A program made the translations under genes and the position numbers. Below, in pieces: positions 6,692 to 13,795 of a stretch of 15,571 nucleotides of DNA; the stretch's first letter is position 1, and each line of letters begins with the position of its first letter. The notes beneath the pieces were generated by a model, which was not told the origin of the DNA, did no database searches, and worked only from the letters and a program-made list of their open reading frames with translations. The DNA comes from Woeseiaceae bacterium. GTDB lineage: Bacteria > Pseudomonadota > Gammaproteobacteria > Steroidobacterales > Woeseiaceae. The stretch covers positions 1-15,571 of the forward strand of contig WTCH01000224.1 of NCBI GenBank assembly GCA_013138675.1, given 5' to 3'.

Positions 6692-8035
6692 TCACACTAG
6701 GCCAAGCCTTTTCTCCAGGTAATGAATATCGGTACCACCCTGCTGGAAGGCGGCGTGCTGGAAGATTTCCTGGTGCAACGGCACATTGGTCCTGATGCCC
6801 TCAATAACGATCTCGGTGAGCGCGTTTTTCATACGGGCGATCGCCGCGTCGCGGTCCTGGCCGTGTGTGATTAGCTTGCCAATCATCGAGTCGTAATAGG
6901 GCGGAACCTTGTAGCCGTTGTAAATATGGGTGTCGATGCGAACGCCGGGGCCACCTGGCGCGTGAAACAAATTGATCAGCCCAGGCGATGGCATGAACGT
7001 TTTCGGGTCTTCGGCATTGATGCGGCACTCGATTGCGTGGCCCCGGATTTCAATATCTTCCTGCTTGAAGCTGAGTTCTTCGCCGGCCGCCACGCACAAT
7101 TGTTCACGCACGAGATCGATACCCGTTATCATTTCTGTGACAGGGTGTTCGACTTGTAGACGAGTGTTCATTTCGATGAAGTAGAACTCGTCGTCCTGGT
7201 ACAGGAACTCGAACGTGCCCACACTGTGATAGCCGATTTCCTGGCATGCTTTGACGCAGCGTGCACCGATTCTTTCGCGCTGCTCTTCAGTGATACCCGG
7301 TGCTGGTGCCTCTTCGATGACCTTCTGGTGTCGGCGCTGCATTGAGCAGTCACGTTCACCAAGATGTACGGCGTTGCCATGCGAATCGGCGATGATCTGA
7401 AATTCGACGTGACGTGGCCGTTCGAGAAACTTCTCCATGTACACCGTGTCGTTGCCGAATGCTGCACGGGCTTCTGCTTTGGTTACGGTGATAGCAGCGG
7501 TGAGTGACGCTTCAGCATGCACAACCCGCATGCCACGACCGCCACCGCCGGCCGAAGCTTTGATGATGATGGGATAGCCTATTTCTCGTCCCATCTTGAT
7601 GATCTCGTCGAAGTCGTCACCCAGCGGCCCGTCGGAACCCGGCACACATGGGACCCCGGCGGCCTTCATGGACTGGATAGCGGACACCTTGTCGCCCATG
7701 AGCCGGATTGCGCTCGCTGGCGGGCCAATGAATGTGAAGCCGCTTGATTCGACACGCTCGGCGAAGTCAGCGTTCTCCGACAGGAAACCATAGCCCGGGT
7801 GCACAGCGACCGCGTCGGTTACTTCGGCTGCGCTGATAATTGCAGGCATGTTGAGGTAACTGTCGGTCGAGTTCGGCGGACCGATGCAGACCGTCTCATC
7901 GGCAAGCAGAACGTGCTTCAGATTGTTGTCTGCGGTGGAATGCACTGCCACGGTCTTGATGCCCATTTCGCGGCACGCGCGCAGAATGCGCAGCGCGATC
8001 TCGCCGCGATTGGCTATTACGATTTTGTCCAGCAT
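6692..8035 (-). CDS. accC: Biotin carboxylase subunit of acetyl-CoA carboxylase
   Basis: AccC carboxylates the biotin on AccB using ATP and bicarbonate, the first half-reaction of malonyl-CoA formation for fatty-acid synthesis. The 447-residue length matches E. coli AccC (449), and numbering aligns almost one to one. Visible features are the N-terminal MLDKIVIANRGEIALRI, HPGYGFLSEN (79-88), Lys116, Lys159 with the glycine loop SAGGGGRGMR (161-170), the ATP-lid segment with His209, RDCSMQRRHQKVIEEAPAP (228-246, Lys238) and EMNTRLQVEHPVTE (288-301, with Glu288, Asn290 and Arg292). It is the stand-alone bacterial type, with no fused carrier domain. It follows accB by 15 bases, and the Shine-Dalgarno is weak, which fits accB-accC translational coupling. 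A pyruvate or propionyl-CoA carboxylase subunit is less likely given the length and the accB partner. Confidence 0.98.
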   Translation of the reverse strand: MLDKIVIANRGEIALRILRACREMGIKTVAVHSTADNNLKHVLLADETVCIGPPNSTDSYLNMPAIISAAEVTDAVAVHPGYGFLSENADFAERVESSGFTFIGPPASAIRLMGDKVSAIQSMKAAGVPCVPGSDGPLGDDFDEIIKMGREIGYPIIIKASAGGGGRGMRVVHAEASLTAAITVTKAEARAAFGNDTVYMEKFLERPRHVEFQIIADSHGNAVHLGERDCSMQRRHQKVIEEAPAPGITEEQRERIGARCVKACQEIGYHSVGTFEFLYQDDEFYFIEMNTRLQVEHPVTEMITGIDLVREQLCVAAGEELSFKQEDIEIRGHAIECRINAEDPKTFMPSPGLINLFHAPGGPGVRIDTHIYNGYKVPPYYDSMIGKLITHGQDRDAAIARMKNALTEIVIEGIRTNVPLHQEIFQHAAFQQGGTDIHYLEKRLGLV

Positions 8036-8050
8036 GTCGTGGTCGCCCGC

Positions 8051-8512
8051 TTAGTCGGATTGCCGTTGATCAATGACGATCAGAGTCTGACCATATTCGA
8101 CGGGCTCTCCGTTTTGAACGCGAATCGATTTGACGACACCCGATACGTCGGATTCGATTTGGTTCATCATCTTCATCGCTTCGATGATGCACAAGGTATC
8201 ACCCTCGTTGACGCGATCACCAACCTGCACATACGGTGCGGCGCCCGGAGACGACGCGGCGTAAAACGTGCCGACCATCGGCGCCGTAATGAGGAATCCA
8301 TCATCTTCGGGATCCAGTGCCGCTGGCGCAGCTTCCGTCGGAGCGGCTGCTACCGGAGCGGCAACTGCAATTGGTGCGGCGACAGGAGCAATTGGTGCAC
8401 TCTGTGAATAACGGCTGATACGTACCGATTCTTCCCCCTCGGTAATCTCAATTTCTGCAATACCGGACTCGTCCAGCAGCTCAATCAGTTTTTTTACTTT
8501 TCTTATATCCAT
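8051..8512 (-). CDS. accB: Biotin carboxyl carrier protein of acetyl-CoA carboxylase
   Basis: AccB carries the covalently bound biotin that shuttles CO2 from AccC to the carboxyltransferase AccAD. The 153-residue product has the usual three parts: MDIRKVKKLIELLDESGIAEIEI at the N-terminus, a flexible Ala/Pro linker (about 39-66), and a biotinyl domain with APMVGTFY (77-84) and the biotinylation motif EAMKM, whose Lys114 is the attachment site. The ATG at 8510-8512 is preferred over the adjoining in-frame GTG (8513-8515) because it gives the canonical MDIRK start. It overlaps the aroQ stop by one base in a TGATG junction. aroQ-accB-accC is a well-conserved cluster. In E. coli accBC is controlled by growth rate and AccB autoregulation; the sequence here gives no direct sign of that. 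Confidence 0.97.
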   Translation of the reverse strand: MDIRKVKKLIELLDESGIAEIEITEGEESVRISRYSQSAPIAPVAAPIAVAAPVAAAPTEAAPAALDPEDDGFLITAPMVGTFYAASSPGAAPYVQVGDRVNEGDTLCIIEAMKMMNQIESDVSGVVKSIRVQNGEPVEYGQTLIVIDQRQSD

Positions 8513-8964
8513 CACTCTTCCTCGGCATCAACGACATACTCGCTGGCAGCAAGAAGCGCCAGGTCGTAGCCGAAAGCCCCAAATCCGAATAGACAACTCA
8601 CAGCGATGTCGCTGAAGTAGCTCTTGTGCCGGAATTCCTCTCGCGCGAACGTGTTACTCAAATGTAGTTCAATAAACGGGATATCAACAGCCAGGAACGC
8701 ATCACGAATGGCAATGCTGGTGTGCGTGAACGCGCCCGGGTTGAAAATGATGAAGTCGATACCGTCTTTTGCGGCTTTCTGTACCCTGTCGATCAGCTCA
8801 TGTTCGGCATTGCTTTGGTAGCAATCCAGCGTATGTCCGAGCTCTTCCGCCAGTTCTATGCAGTTGGCCTCGATGTCATCGAGCTGCGTTGCACCGTAAA
8901 CCTCGGGCTCGCGTGAACCCAACAGGTTGAGATTAGGACCATTGAGAAGCAAGAACTTGGACAT
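8512..8964 (-). CDS. aroQ: 3-dehydroquinate dehydratase, type II
   Basis: AroQ converts 3-dehydroquinate to 3-dehydroshikimate in the shikimate pathway, acting as a cytoplasmic dodecamer. The 150-residue product is normal for the type II family, which is unrelated to AroD of E. coli. It shows LNGPNLNLLGSREPEVYG (7-24) with Arg18 and catalytic Tyr23, FNPGAFTHTSIAIRDA (74-89) with Asn75, and ELHLSN (99-104) with Glu99 and His101. Arg108 and Arg112 lie in AREEFRHKSYFS. All recognised active-site residues are present. Phe106 stands where many relatives have His (SNxHAR). The C-terminus ends in an acidic tail, DAEEE. The gene leads the minus-strand acc-prmA cluster and is divergent from nnrS across 100 bases, so the cluster promoter is expected there, although no strong sigma70 match is seen. 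Confidence 0.97.
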   Translation of the reverse strand: MSKFLLLNGPNLNLLGSREPEVYGATQLDDIEANCIELAEELGHTLDCYQSNAEHELIDRVQKAAKDGIDFIIFNPGAFTHTSIAIRDAFLAVDIPFIELHLSNTFAREEFRHKSYFSDIAVSCLFGFGAFGYDLALLAASEYVVDAEEE

Positions 8965-9064
8965 GCTCGGCTGATTTCGACCAGTTTCCCGAAGATGGCG
9001 GCAAGTTTAACCCTATTCGGAGACTTTAGTGCAACTTTTGGTCGCCAATCGTGTATAAGGCCGC

Positions 9065-10246
9065 ATGGCCTCTGAGAAAAATACCGGCATGCCGCTGCTC
9101 GCCCTGGGATTCCGTCCTTTCTACTTGGTGGCAGCGTTGTTCGCGATCGTCGCGGTTCCTCTGTGGGTCCTGACGTTTCTTGGCGAAGCGCGGACCGGAA
9201 ATTACCTGCAAGGATTGACGTGGCACAGCCACGAAATGATCTTCGGCTTTGCTCCGGCCGTTATTGCCGGCTTTCTTCTGACCGCTGTGCGCAACTGGAC
9301 AGGTCAACCGACACCGACTGGCGTGCCACTCGGGGCGCTGGTCTTGTTGTGGATTGTTGCGCGCGTGTTGATGCAGACCGGTCCGGCTGATGCGGCAGCG
9401 GTAACCGATATTCTGTTTCTGCCGGCGCTCGGTACTGCAGTAGCTATTCCAATCTGGCGCAGCAGGAACAAGAGAAACTACAAAATCCTGGCTGTACTCG
9501 CCGTGCTCACGTTGGCGAACGTCTTTTATCACCTGGCGAGCCTGAATCTGATTCCGCCAGGATTCGCTCGTATGTCGATGACGGCGGCGCTCGATGTTAT
9601 CGCCATACTGATCGCCATCGTCGGTGGCAGGGTCATCCCGGCGTTTATCGGTAATGCCGTGAAGAATTCAAATCCTCGCCATATCCGCAGCGTTGAAGTC
9701 GTATCAGTTGGTGCCTTAGTCGTCATTCTCGCCTTAGGTATCCTAACGCCATGGATGCCGGTCGCAGACAATGTGTGGTTGCTGATTCTTGTGATCGCGG
9801 CAGTGGGGCAACTTGTTCGTCTGCTGCTTTGGCGGCCACTTAGCGCACTCGGAAATCCGTTGTTGTGGATGTTGCCGGCCGCCTACGCATGGTTGCCAGT
9901 TTCGCTGGCGCTTCGTGCACTGGAGTTGCAGTCCATCGTTCCATCCGGCGCGGCCATCCACGCGTTCACGGTCGGGGCAATAACGTCATTGATGATCGCG
10001 ATGATTACGCGAAGTGCGTTGGGTCATTCAGGGCGGCCGCTGGTTGCCGGGCCGGCAGAGATCGCGGCGTTCGTCTTATTGCAGTTGTCTGCCATCGTGC
10101 GCGTACTTGCGGCACCCATCATGCCCGGAGCCTACCGTGAGGCGATGATCGTTGCAGGCTTGTTGTGGACCTTGGCGTTTGTCGTGTTTCTGATGCGCTA
10201 TTGGCCGATCCTGACGCAGCCTCGCATCGATGGTCGGCCCGGTTAG
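9065..10246 (+). CDS. nnrS: NnrS family membrane protein
   Basis: NnrS proteins are polytopic inner-membrane proteins linked to nitric-oxide metabolism and resistance to nitrosative stress; haem and copper have been reported in one member. The 393-residue product has about twelve hydrophobic segments. Family signatures are LALGFRPFYL (12-21), WHSHEMIFGFAPAVIAGFLLTAVRNWTG (53-80), GGRVIPAFIGN (187-197) and HAFTVGAITSLMIAMITRSALGHSGRPL (299-326). The histidines at 54, 56, 299 and 321 are candidates for metal or haem ligands. The ATG at 9065 has AAGG a few bases upstream. It is the only plus-strand gene in the left two-thirds of the window. I see no FNR, DNR or NsrR box in the 100-base upstream gap and no denitrification genes nearby, so its role here is inferred from family only. 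Confidence 0.92.
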   Translation: MASEKNTGMPLLALGFRPFYLVAALFAIVAVPLWVLTFLGEARTGNYLQGLTWHSHEMIFGFAPAVIAGFLLTAVRNWTGQPTPTGVPLGALVLLWIVARVLMQTGPADAAAVTDILFLPALGTAVAIPIWRSRNKRNYKILAVLAVLTLANVFYHLASLNLIPPGFARMSMTAALDVIAILIAIVGGRVIPAFIGNAVKNSNPRHIRSVEVVSVGALVVILALGILTPWMPVADNVWLLILVIAAVGQLVRLLLWRPLSALGNPLLWMLPAAYAWLPVSLALRALELQSIVPSGAAIHAFTVGAITSLMIAMITRSALGHSGRPLVAGPAEIAAFVLLQLSAIVRVLAAPIMPGAYREAMIVAGLLWTLAFVVFLMRYWPILTQPRIDGRPG

Positions 10247-10262
10247 GCTGACAATGCGCTGG

Positions 10263-10871
10263 CTATAGGAAATTGAGCGCTTTTCGGGCGCTTGCCTTAT
10301 CGATTTCACCTTTGTCGAGCATCGTTAGCACTCTCACGATTTGCTCGAGATGCGAGTCCATGATCTCACCGATGTGCGTGTTGATGAGTTCGCCATCGGC
10401 GGCAACGATCATAGTAAACGGCATGCCGATGAATTCGACGCCTGATGTCTCTGCGACGGCCATGGCATCTTCCTGCCCGACGAGAATCGGGTAATTGAAT
10501 TTGGCCTCTTCGGCATAGGCGGCAACCTGGTCGGGAAAATCGACCGCGATCCCGATGACAACAAAACCGTTCTCACGCTGCTCATCCTGAAACGTCTTGA
10601 GCAATGGAATTTCACGACGGCAGGGTGCGCACCAAGTGGCCCAGAAGTTCAGCAAGCGATGTTTTCCTTCCCATTCCGAGAAATGACGCTCGTTGCCGTC
10701 GAGATCAACCAGCGTGAATGACGGGTAGACAGGCGCATCGGCAGCCGCGTCCATCGTTTCAGCAACCGTGACAGGCTGGGCATGCTCAACAGGAATTCTG
10801 GCGGCATAAAACAGGGCGCCAGCCATCAGCAGGATAAGCGCGGCGGCGAAGACGAGAAACGATCTGTGCAC
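10263..10871 (-). CDS. TlpA family membrane-anchored thioredoxin (thiol-disulfide reductase)
   Basis: This is a periplasmic thioredoxin-fold protein of the TlpA/ResA/CcmG type, which uses a CxxC pair to reduce disulfides in client proteins such as apocytochrome c or copper-centre proteins. The 202-residue product has an N-terminal signal-anchor helix (about 4-23). The thioredoxin domain follows (about 48-185), with LLNFWATWCAPCRREIPLL containing Cys81 and Cys84, VIGIAVDF (105-112) and the cis-proline at GMPFT (Pro151). The start is a GTG at 10869-10871 with GAGGG a few bases upstream. The gene lies 84 bases downstream of dsbD on the same strand, a likely electron donor. It converges with nnrS, leaving only 16 bases between the stops and no obvious terminator. 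The exact client is unknown, so ccmG/dsbE is not assigned. Confidence 0.92.
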   Translation of the reverse strand: MHRSFLVFAAALILLMAGALFYAARIPVEHAQPVTVAETMDAAADAPVYPSFTLVDLDGNERHFSEWEGKHRLLNFWATWCAPCRREIPLLKTFQDEQRENGFVVIGIAVDFPDQVAAYAEEAKFNYPILVGQEDAMAVAETSGVEFIGMPFTMIVAADGELINTHIGEIMDSHLEQIVRVLTMLDKGEIDKASARKALNFL

Positions 10872-10890
10872 GGATGACCCTCTTGTTGGA

Positions 10891-10906
10891 GCCCGGACTA
10901 CCGGGC
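10891..10906. repeat. Small perfect hairpin in the dsbD-tlpA gap
   Basis: GCCCGG (10891-10896) and CCGGGC (10901-10906) form a 6-bp stem around the loop ACTA. A second arm pair, GCTCGC (10918-10923) and GCGAGC (10948-10953), lies beside the dsbD stop. There is no T-run in either direction, so it is not a standard terminator. It may attenuate or protect the transcript between the two cistrons, or be a decayed repeat. Confidence 0.4.
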
Positions 10907-10955
10907 GGCCTGGTATCGCTCGCTGGCTAGGTCCCCCTTGATGGGAGGCGAGCTC

Positions 10956-13178
10956 TTACATCTTAAACGCTTGGTTCAAATGGTCGGTAAATTCCTTTGC
11001 CTTCATGTAACCCACGACTTCATAGCCGTGGCGCTGCTGGCCGTCCGTGCCAAAGAAAATAATCGTCGGTGGTCCAAAGACCCCGAAGCGCTGCAGGAGT
11101 TCCTGGTCCAGCTCATCGTTTGCGGTAACGTCAGCCTGCAGCAATACAGTATCTGCCAATGCCGCCTGCACTCCCGCGTCGGTGAAGGTGTATTCCTCCA
11201 TCTCGATGCAGGACACGCACCAGTCGGCGTAGAAGTCGAGCATCGCACTCTTGCCCGCGGCAGCTGCTGCTGCAATTTCACGGTCGAGGTCGCCAACGGA
11301 TTTGATGCGCTGAAACTCAAGGTGCGATTCTTCAGCGACCATTACACCGCCGCCAAAGCTGACCGTGGCCAGGGGCTTCAGAGGATTGCTGCCGCCAGTT
11401 AATGCGCCGAGGAACAGCAATAAGCCGTAGAGAATGGCGAGCACGCCGAAGCCTTTACCGAGCTTCTCCGAAATCGAAGAGTCCGAACTCAGCGTCGTCA
11501 GGCCACCCATGAATACGCCGATCATGAAGACCAGCACGGCCCACAGCGTAAGCGTGACTCCGCCCGGCAGAATGCGTGACAACATCCACACACCCAGACC
11601 CAGGAACATGAATCCGAACGCACCCTTCACGGCTACCATCCAGGAGCCGGCCTTTGGCAACAGCTTGCCTTGCGCAGCGCCGACAGCAAGTAGCGGTGCG
11701 CCCATGCCAAGGCTCATTGCAAACAGGGCTGTGCCACCACGCACCATGTCACCGGTCTGCGCCATGACAGTCAGCGCAGCGATCAGTGCCGGTGCAACAC
11801 AAGCAGTAACGACCAGTGCCGAAATCGCGCCCATGACAAATGCGCCGATCATCGTGCCACTCCGCTGGTTACCGCTGGCGCCAGCGAGCTTACTCTGGAT
11901 TGCGCTTGGCATTTGCAGTTCAAAGGCGCCGAACATGCCAAATGCGAGTACGACGAACAGCGCCGAGAAGATGATCAGGACCCAGGGTTGATTGAATGTC
12001 GCCTGTAGCTGCAATCCTGCGGCGGCGGCGGCCACTCCGGCTCCCGTATAAATCAGTGCCATGCCCATGACATAGCTGAACGCGAGTGTGAAGCCTCGTG
12101 ACGGACTGACGTTGTCGCCTTCGCCGGCAATGATGCCCGAGAGAATCGGAACCATCGGCAACACGCAGGGCGTGAATGCCAGGCCGAGCCCCGCGAGGAA
12201 GAACACGCCTATCGTGACCCAGATGCTCGAGCCTGTGATGACCTGTGCAAGTTTCGCCTGTTCGGTGAAAGGCTCATCGCGCGACGGCAGCGACGCGAGG
12301 TCCGTCACGGCCGTCGCTTCGGGCAGCAAGGTTGTTACTACGCGCGTAGTTGGCGGGTAACACAAACCACCTTCGGCGCAACCCTGGAAGTTAATCTCGA
12401 GTTCGAGCTCCATCGCCTCGGGCGTTGCCCGGGCCAGCGGCAACGTGGCGAATACGTCGTCGAAATAGACCTCGGACTCGCCGAAGAACTCGTCGAATTT
12501 CGATTTGCCTTTTGGCAGGTCAAGTTTGCCAAGCTGCACGTTCTCAGAAAGCGCAGCGACCGAAATCTTGTCTTTGTAAAGGTAGTAGCCCGGCGTTATC
12601 TGGAATGTAACCTCGACCGTATTGCCGTCGACCGGAATCAGAATCGGCTTGAACGCTTCGTCAACGGGCACGAATTCGCTGTTTCCCAACCCGCCGGCCT
12701 GGCCGACTGTTTCGAGATCGAGCTTGGGTTTGTCCGCCTGCCTCAGCTTGACCTCTTCGCTCCAGATCTGGGGCGGATAACAAAGCCCACCGTCCCAGCA
12801 ACCCTGGCTCTTGATTACCACCTGCATCGTGGCGGGCCGCTCGCCTTCGACACTGTAGGGAATGCTGACGTAGAAATTGTCGCGGTAAATCTGTTGTTTG
12901 CCGAAATACTCGTCTTCGTGCGACAGGCCTTGGGGCAACCTGGCCTCAGCAAACACAACGCCGTCTGTCGCGCTCTCGAAACCGAGCTTGTTGCGGTACA
13001 GGTAGTAGCCGTCCTCGATGGCCCAGTCGATTTCAATAGCGTCGCCGGTGTCCGTCGCGACATAGCGATAGACGTCCTCGGGGCGTTGCGGTTTGTCGTC
13101 CTGGGCGAAGGCCGTGGAAGCCATGGCGAGTAGCGACAGCAGCAACAAGGAGTGTATTTGAATCAGACTTTTATGCAT
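10956..13178 (-). CDS. dsbD: Thiol:disulfide interchange protein DsbD with duplicated N-terminal domain
   Basis: DsbD carries electrons from cytoplasmic thioredoxin across the inner membrane to periplasmic reductases. From the ATG at 13176-13178 the product is 740 residues, against about 565 in E. coli. It has a signal peptide (about 1-26, ending ASTAFAQ). Two tandem DsbD-alpha domains follow, each ending in QGCxxGGLCYPP (Cys127/Cys133 and Cys267/Cys273). A membrane domain of about eight helices (about 318-594) contains LAFTPCVLPM (Cys338) and VVTACVAPAL (Cys460). The C-terminal thioredoxin domain has YADWCVSC (Cys654/Cys657) and GPPT. A TTG at 13194-13196 would add six residues, but the ATG gives a cleaner signal peptide. 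dsbD is divergent from groES and upstream of the TlpA-like gene, its probable partner. Confidence 0.96.
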   Translation of the reverse strand: MHKSLIQIHSLLLLSLLAMASTAFAQDDKPQRPEDVYRYVATDTGDAIEIDWAIEDGYYLYRNKLGFESATDGVVFAEARLPQGLSHEDEYFGKQQIYRDNFYVSIPYSVEGERPATMQVVIKSQGCWDGGLCYPPQIWSEEVKLRQADKPKLDLETVGQAGGLGNSEFVPVDEAFKPILIPVDGNTVEVTFQITPGYYLYKDKISVAALSENVQLGKLDLPKGKSKFDEFFGESEVYFDDVFATLPLARATPEAMELELEINFQGCAEGGLCYPPTTRVVTTLLPEATAVTDLASLPSRDEPFTEQAKLAQVITGSSIWVTIGVFFLAGLGLAFTPCVLPMVPILSGIIAGEGDNVSPSRGFTLAFSYVMGMALIYTGAGVAAAAAGLQLQATFNQPWVLIIFSALFVVLAFGMFGAFELQMPSAIQSKLAGASGNQRSGTMIGAFVMGAISALVVTACVAPALIAALTVMAQTGDMVRGGTALFAMSLGMGAPLLAVGAAQGKLLPKAGSWMVAVKGAFGFMFLGLGVWMLSRILPGGVTLTLWAVLVFMIGVFMGGLTTLSSDSSISEKLGKGFGVLAILYGLLLFLGALTGGSNPLKPLATVSFGGGVMVAEESHLEFQRIKSVGDLDREIAAAAAAGKSAMLDFYADWCVSCIEMEEYTFTDAGVQAALADTVLLQADVTANDELDQELLQRFGVFGPPTIIFFGTDGQQRHGYEVVGYMKAKEFTDHLNQAFKM

Positions 13179-13232
13179 CGATAAAACTGCCAGCAATATC
13201 CAGCGCTTGTGAAGGAGAAGACCGTGGTGGGA

Positions 13233-13256
13233 CCTTGATTATTACCGTATTCAAGG
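13233..13256. promoter_or_regulatory. Inverted repeat CCTTGA-N12-TCAAGG in the dsbD/groES divergent region
   Basis: A perfect 6-bp inverted repeat (13233-13238 and 13251-13256) with a 12-base AT-rich centre lies 55 bases upstream of dsbD. Its size and placement suit a dimeric regulator's operator, but no regulator can be named. The rest of the roughly 280-base dsbD-groES gap holds the groESL promoter and CIRCE to the right; no convincing dsbD promoter was recognised. Confidence 0.3.
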
Positions 13257-13340
13257 CTATCGCGGCGGAGGATACCGGGGGCAGGGGATGATGTCATCGA
13301 TCCAGGTCGGGTTTTGTGACCTTTTCTGCGTCAATAGCGC

Positions 13341-13368
13341 TTGAAATTTGTTTTGCCATGCCTATTAT
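13341..13368 (+). promoter_or_regulatory. Sigma70-like promoter of groESL
   Basis: TTGAAA (13341-13346) and TATTAT (13363-13368) are separated by 16 bases, a good housekeeping promoter. The -10 box overlaps the first base of the CIRCE operator, so transcription would begin inside CIRCE, the expected geometry for HrcA repression. CTTGAA at 13340-13345 also matches a sigma32 -35 box, but the matching -10 (CCTATTAT at 13361) is poor, so heat-shock sigma control is uncertain. Confidence 0.7.
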
Positions 13369-13394
13369 TAGCACTCCTCGTGGGCGAGTGCTAA
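13368..13394. promoter_or_regulatory. CIRCE operator (HrcA binding site)
   Basis: TTAGCACTC at 13368-13376 and GAGTGCTAA at 13386-13394 form a perfect 9-9-9 inverted repeat, identical to the CIRCE consensus. CIRCE is bound by the HrcA repressor, whose activity depends on GroEL, giving feedback control of chaperonin synthesis. It predicts an hrcA gene elsewhere in this genome. It lies 65 bases before the groES start codon, in the transcribed leader. Confidence 0.97.
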
Positions 13395-13459
13395 TAGCCC
13401 CCGGTCAAAAAGCCGCCTAAAGTCGGTTATTAATCAATAGTTTATAGGAGATATGCCCC

Positions 13460-13750
13460 ATGAAGATTCGTCCGCTTCATGATCGAGTCATCGTAAAACG
13501 CATGGAGGAAGAGCGCACATCCCCCGGCGGAATCGTCATTCCAGACGCCGCGACCGAAAAACCGATCAAAGGTGAAATCGTCGCAGTTGGCAACGGGAAG
13601 ATCCTCGATTCCGGCGAAGTCCGTGCGCTCGACGTCAAGGCTGGCGACAAGGTGCTGTTCGGTAAATATGCCGGCACCGAGGTCAAAGTCGACGGCGAAG
13701 AGCTGCTGGTGATGAAAGAAGACGACATCATGGCAGTGATCGAAGGCTAA
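13460..13750 (+). CDS. groES: Co-chaperonin GroES (Hsp10)
   Basis: GroES is the heptameric lid that caps the GroEL ring during ATP-driven folding of cytoplasmic proteins. The 96-residue product is standard length. It starts MKIRPLHDRVIVKRMEEE, carries the mobile loop that contacts GroEL (about 17-34, TSPGGIVIPDAA), and contains GEIVAVGNGK, VKAGDKVLFGKYAGTEVKVDGEE and the C-terminal KEDDIMAVIEG. TAGGAG at 13445-13450 lies 9 bases before the ATG, a strong ribosome-binding site. It is the first gene of a two-gene operon with groEL, 45 bases downstream, under CIRCE control. Confidence 0.99.
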   Translation: MKIRPLHDRVIVKRMEEERTSPGGIVIPDAATEKPIKGEIVAVGNGKILDSGEVRALDVKAGDKVLFGKYAGTEVKVDGEELLVMKEDDIMAVIEG

Positions 13751-13795
13751 GTGCCCGATACCTGCATTAACGAATTAAAGTAGAGGAAATAGATA

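Noticed and set aside
9031..9059. Possible promoter for nnrS with TATAAG at 9054-9059
   Set aside because: The box ends only 5 bases before the start codon and the -35 position (GCAACT) does not match. A weak TTGCAC toward aroQ on the other strand also lacks a good -10 at normal spacing.
10247..10262. Bidirectional terminator between convergent nnrS and the TlpA-like gene
   Set aside because: Only 16 bases separate the stops, and I could find no stem-loop with a T-run in either direction.
13178..13196. TTG-initiated longer dsbD start
   Set aside because: It has no clear Shine-Dalgarno and adds six residues before an already complete signal peptide; the ATG at 13176-13178 is simpler.
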